Below are positions 17,034 to 19,664 of a stretch of DNA of 19,664 nt, in pieces. Both the position numbers and the translations under genes were made by a program. The stretch is from NCBI GenBank assembly GCA_023441105.1, contig JAEZQX010000004.1, positions 1 through 19,664 of the forward strand, in the 5' to 3' direction. The notes under the pieces were generated by a model. It did not search any database and was not told the DNA's origin. It worked only from the letters and a program-made list of their open reading frames with translations. Source of the stretch: Pseudomonadota bacterium. Its GTDB lineage: Bacteria; Pseudomonadota; Gammaproteobacteria; Burkholderiales; Burkholderiaceae. The number at the start of each line of letters is the position of its first letter. Within the stretch, counting starts at the first letter, position 1.

Positions 17034-17750
17034 TCAGCGGGCAGGATCCCCGCGCCCCGGCGGTCCCTCGAAATTCGCGAGCAGGCGCGTCCTGCCGGCC
17101 AGCACGTGCTGCTCGGCGGCGGCGCGCGCCTGCGTGGCATCGCCGGCGGCGATGGCGTCGAAAATCGCCCGGTGCTCGATGTTCGAGCGACGCATGTGAC
17201 CGAGGACATCGAAGTACCTGCGGCGCACCAGATGCAGCTCCTTGACGTAGTCGTCGTAGGCCTGCTGTGCCCGGCGATTGTTCGCCACGATCAGCACCAG
17301 CGCGTGGAACTGCAGGTTGAGCTCGTAGTAGCGGGTGCCGTCGCCGGCGTCGCAGGCTGAGTCCATCCCTTCCAGCAACTGTTCGAACCGGCGCTTGTGC
17401 GCTTCCGACAGATGCTCGCAGGCCCGCTCGGCCGCGTGGCCGAACACCAGCGCCCGGAGTTCGTAGACCTCGCTCATCTCGCGCAGCGACAACTGGCGCA
17501 CGAACACGCCGCGGTTCGGAATGGCCGTGACCAGCCCGAGTCCGGCCAGCACCTTCATCGCCTCGCGGATGGGCCCGCGGCTGGTGCCCATCCGCAGCGC
17601 CAGGGCCGCCTCGTTGAGACGTTCGCCCGGCCGGAACTCGCCATCGTAGATCAGCTGCTTGAGCTTCGCGACGACGGCGTTCGACAGGCCGGCAGACCGG
17701 CGCCCGGGGACGGGCTCGGCAAGCTGGGGCTCGGGCGTCGGCTCGATCAT
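17034..17750 (-). CDS. GntR-family transcriptional regulator, FCD (FadR) subfamily
   Basis: 238 residues. The N-terminal winged HTH (about 20-85) reads LKQLIYDGEFRPGERLNEAALALRMGTSRGPIREAMKVLAGLGLV, the GntR signature, with PNRGVFVRQLS as the wing. The FCD ligand domain (about 90-225) has helices around EVYELRALVFGHAAERA, FHALVLIVANN (His149), SNIEHRAIFDAI (His193) and AEQHVLAGR (His215). FCD proteins usually use an Asp plus three His to hold a metal for carboxylate ligands; the Asp position here looks like Asn145, so metal affinity may differ. ATG 17750 has GAGG close upstream. It is flanked by two solute-receptor genes and is probably their local regulator, responding to an organic acid. 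The ligand and operator sites cannot be read. Confidence 0.92.
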   Translation of the reverse strand: MIEPTPEPQLAEPVPGRRSAGLSNAVVAKLKQLIYDGEFRPGERLNEAALALRMGTSRGPIREAMKVLAGLGLVTAIPNRGVFVRQLSLREMSEVYELRALVFGHAAERACEHLSEAHKRRFEQLLEGMDSACDAGDGTRYYELNLQFHALVLIVANNRRAQQAYDDYVKELHLVRRRYFDVLGHMRRSNIEHRAIFDAIAAGDATQARAAAEQHVLAGRTRLLANFEGPPGRGDPAR

Positions 17751-17787
17751 GGCCTCGGTCTTCGGGCTCGGCGATTGGCCCGGTCGC

Positions 17788-18756
17788 TCAGTCGACCTTG
17801 ACCTTCGCGGACCTGACCAGTCCGACCCAGAACTTGCCGTCCTCCTGCAGGAAGCCGGCGAATGCTTCGGGCGAGTCCGACAGCGACACTTCGGTTCCCT
17901 GGCGCGCCAGCGCCGCCTTGACCGACGGCTGCTGCATGGCGGCCGTCGTCGCGTCGTAGATCTTTCGCGCCACCGCGGGCGGCGTGCCGGCGGGAGCGAA
18001 CATGCCGTACCAGAACTCGATGTTGTACTCCGGCAGTCCAGCCTCCTTCATGCCTGGCACGTCGGGCACCAGCGCCGAACGCTCGCGGGTGCTGACGGCA
18101 AGGACCCGCAGCTTCTCGCCCACCATGGGGAGAACCGTCGGCGAAGTGCCGAAGGTGACCTGGGTCTCGTTGGCCATCACCGACTGGATGGCATGCGAGC
18201 CGCCGCGGTACGGGACATGGGTCATCTCGGTGCCGGTCAGCAGCCCGAACAGCGCCGCGCCGAGATGCGGCGCCGAGCCATTGCCGGAAGTCGAATAGTT
18301 CAGCTTGCCGGGGTCCTTCTTTGCGGCCGCGATGAGGTCCTTGACCGAGTTGATGCCGGTAGCCGGATTGACGGCCAGCACCAGCGGCGACGTCGTCATC
18401 TTGGTGATCGCCAGCAGGTCCTCGGGCTTGTACAGCAGCTTCGGGTTCAGCGCCGGGTTGACCGAAATGCTGCTGGGGCTCGCGATCAGCAGCGTGTAGC
18501 CGTCGGGGGCGGCCTTGGCGACGAAGTCGGCGGCGAGGCTGGAGCCGTTGCCCGGCTTGTTCTCGACCACCACGTTCTGGCCGATGGCCTTGCCGAACGC
18601 CTCGCTCATCGAGCGGGCGACCTGGTCGGCAGCGCCGCCGGGTGCGAAGCCGATCACCAGGCGGATGGTCCTGGAAGGGTAGTCGCCAGCCTGCGCCAGC
18701 GCCTGCAGTCCGACAGCGCTCAGGCCGATCGCCAGCGCCACTCTCATCGCTCTCAT
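17788..18756 (-). CDS. Bug/TctC-family periplasmic solute receptor
   Basis: 322 residues. A signal peptide MRAMRVALAIGLSAVGLQAL ends near ALAQA-GDYP. The mature start YPSRTIRLVIGFAPGGAADQVAR is the hallmark of Bug receptors for carboxylates. VVVENKPGNGSSLAADFVAKAAPDGYTLL, YSTSGNGSAPHLGAALF, THVPYRGG and VPDVPGMKEAGLPEY are further family blocks. Bug proteins bind di- or tricarboxylates, nicotinate-like acids or amino acids for TctAB-type transport or for signalling. They are hugely expanded in Burkholderiales and many lack cognate permeases, as seems true here. ATG 18756 has AAGGAGA 6 nt upstream; a second ATG three codons in is less well placed. It sits 37 nt before the GntR/FCD gene and 91 nt after the oxidoreductase, which suggests one regulated unit for an organic acid. 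Confidence 0.95.
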   Translation of the reverse strand: MRAMRVALAIGLSAVGLQALAQAGDYPSRTIRLVIGFAPGGAADQVARSMSEAFGKAIGQNVVVENKPGNGSSLAADFVAKAAPDGYTLLIASPSSISVNPALNPKLLYKPEDLLAITKMTTSPLVLAVNPATGINSVKDLIAAAKKDPGKLNYSTSGNGSAPHLGAALFGLLTGTEMTHVPYRGGSHAIQSVMANETQVTFGTSPTVLPMVGEKLRVLAVSTRERSALVPDVPGMKEAGLPEYNIEFWYGMFAPAGTPPAVARKIYDATTAAMQQPSVKAALARQGTEVSLSDSPEAFAGFLQEDGKFWVGLVRSAKVKVD

Positions 18757-18847
18757 GCCAGGTCTCCTTCTCTCGTGGTTGGTCTTGTAGGGTCCGGCGG
18801 CCGCGTCGCTGTGTCTGGACCTCGCGATGCGCCGTGACGCGTCGGCA

Positions 18848-19664
18848 TCAGGCAGCGACGGGCAGCCGCAGCACGATCTTGCCGACATGGCCGGCGCTTT
18901 CCATTCGTAGCTTGGCTGCCGGCAGCTCCTCGAATGCCACGACCTGGTCGATCTGCGGCCTGATCCGGCCGGCGGCGAAATGCGGCATGACTTCGGCGAC
19001 AAAGCGAGGCACGGCGGCGGCGCGCTGGGCCTTGGTGCGCAGCTTGTTCGATACACCGAACAGCCGCAGGCGCCGGGCATGCAGGGCCTCGAGGTCGAGG
19101 TCGGCGTGCAGGACGCCGTCGACGTAGCCGACCGTGGCGAGCCGGCCTTCGAAGGCCATGGCGCGGATGTTCTCCGCGAACACCGAGCCGCCGACCGCAT
19201 TGACCACCAGGTTCGCGCCGTGCCCGCCGGTCGCCTCCATCACCGCGGGGGCGAAGTCCGCCGCGCGGGTGCACAGGCCGACATCGAGGCCCAATGCGCG
19301 CAGCTTCTCCAGCTTGGGCGCCGAGCCGGAAGTGCCGATCACCCGGGCGCCCAGCAGCTTGCCGAGCTGCAGCGACGCAACCCCGACGCCCGACGACACG
19401 CCGTTGACCAGCAGCCATTCGCCGGCCTGGAGCCGTCCTTGCAGCACCAGCATGTCGAAGGAGACGAGAAAGGTCAGCGGGATGCTGGCGGCCTCTTCCC
19501 AGGACAGGGCGGCAGGCATCATCATCGCCTCGTCAACGTCCATCAGCGCGTACTCGGAGAAGGCGCCGGCGCAGCGGCCCATCACCCGGTCGCCGGGGGC
19601 GAAGCCGGCGACGTCGGCGCCGATGGCGACCACCTCGCCGGCGCCATCGCCGCCCATCGCCGTC
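18848..19664 (-). CDS. MDR-family NAD(P)H:quinone-type oxidoreductase (N-terminus beyond window)
   Basis: About 272 residues are visible; the frame stays open through the window edge, so roughly 55-60 N-terminal residues are missing. The GroES-like end reads MGGDGAGEVVAIGADVAGFAPGDRV. The Rossmann domain has VNGVSSGVGVASLQLGKLLGARVIGTSGS, the zeta-crystallin-type nucleotide-binding loop with Ser in place of the usual Ala-Gly pair. The tail AFEELPAAKLRMESAGHVGKIVLRL is typical of the quinone oxidoreductase branch. No Cys-rich structural zinc loop appears in the visible part, so it is probably zinc-free and NADPH-dependent, reducing quinones, enones or acryloyl-type substrates. The GRLATVGYVDG block is conserved in this family. 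It precedes the Bug receptor by 91 nt; the link to an acid catabolic pathway is inference. Confidence 0.88.
   Translation of the reverse strand, partial: TAMGGDGAGEVVAIGADVAGFAPGDRVMGRCAGAFSEYALMDVDEAMMMPAALSWEEAASIPLTFLVSFDMLVLQGRLQAGEWLLVNGVSSGVGVASLQLGKLLGARVIGTSGSAPKLEKLRALGLDVGLCTRAADFAPAVMEATGGHGANLVVNAVGGSVFAENIRAMAFEGRLATVGYVDGVLHADLDLEALHARRLRLFGVSNKLRTKAQRAAAVPRFVAEVMPHFAAGRIRPQIDQVVAFEELPAAKLRMESAGHVGKIVLRLPVAA

Overview
The window is GC-rich, densely coded bacterial chromosome. Almost everything lies on the minus strand in tightly packed, often overlapping genes. The gene set points to a betaproteobacterium, most likely Burkholderiales-like. The supporting features are an aat-bpt-pyrD cluster, a Bug/TctC-type solute receptor next to a GntR/FCD regulator, and an initiator tRNA close to the E. 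coli tRNA-fMet sequence. This assignment is inferred from gene content, not from a phylogeny.

Layout. The left edge (1-302, minus) is the N-terminal part of an IclR-type regulator. Divergent from it, on the plus strand, is a two-gene signalling unit (562-3434): a double-domain KaiC/RecA-like ATPase followed 11 nt later by a soluble histidine kinase with a PocR-like sensor domain. No kaiA, kaiB or response regulator is present. Convergent to it is a long minus-strand run (9045 down to 3448): zinc-ribbon NUDIX hydrolase, Tat-exported Rieske protein, aat, bpt, pyrD and a B12-type radical SAM protein. Several junctions overlap (ATGCTGA, a 22-nt overlap, ATGA), so at least aat and its Rieske neighbour, and bpt-pyrD-rSAM, look translationally coupled. 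aat and bpt are the two leucyl-transferases of the bacterial N-end rule pathway.

An initiator tRNA (9252-9328) with its own apparent promoter separates this run from a second minus-strand operon (15380 down to 9371) for a surface glycan. It encodes a GT2 glycosyltransferase, UDP-galactopyranose mutase, a TagB/TagF-like transferase, a SAM methyltransferase, a HAD-IB phosphatase and a nucleotidyltransferase. The last four genes overlap each other. The set suggests a galactofuranose-containing polymer with a nucleotide-activated, possibly phosphate-linked and methylated decoration. A 436-nt non-coding stretch with a perfect 18-bp palindrome follows, then a small single-pass membrane protein on the plus strand (15817-16062).

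The right end (16134-19664, minus) is an uptake/catabolism-type segment: a truncated zinc-free MDR oxidoreductase, a Bug/TctC periplasmic receptor, a GntR/FCD regulator and a lipoprotein amino-acid-type receptor. No permease genes are in view. I found no insertion sequence, prophage, CRISPR array or defence system. The most unusual content is the KaiC-kinase pair, the glycan operon and the near-leaderless U1 initiator tRNA.
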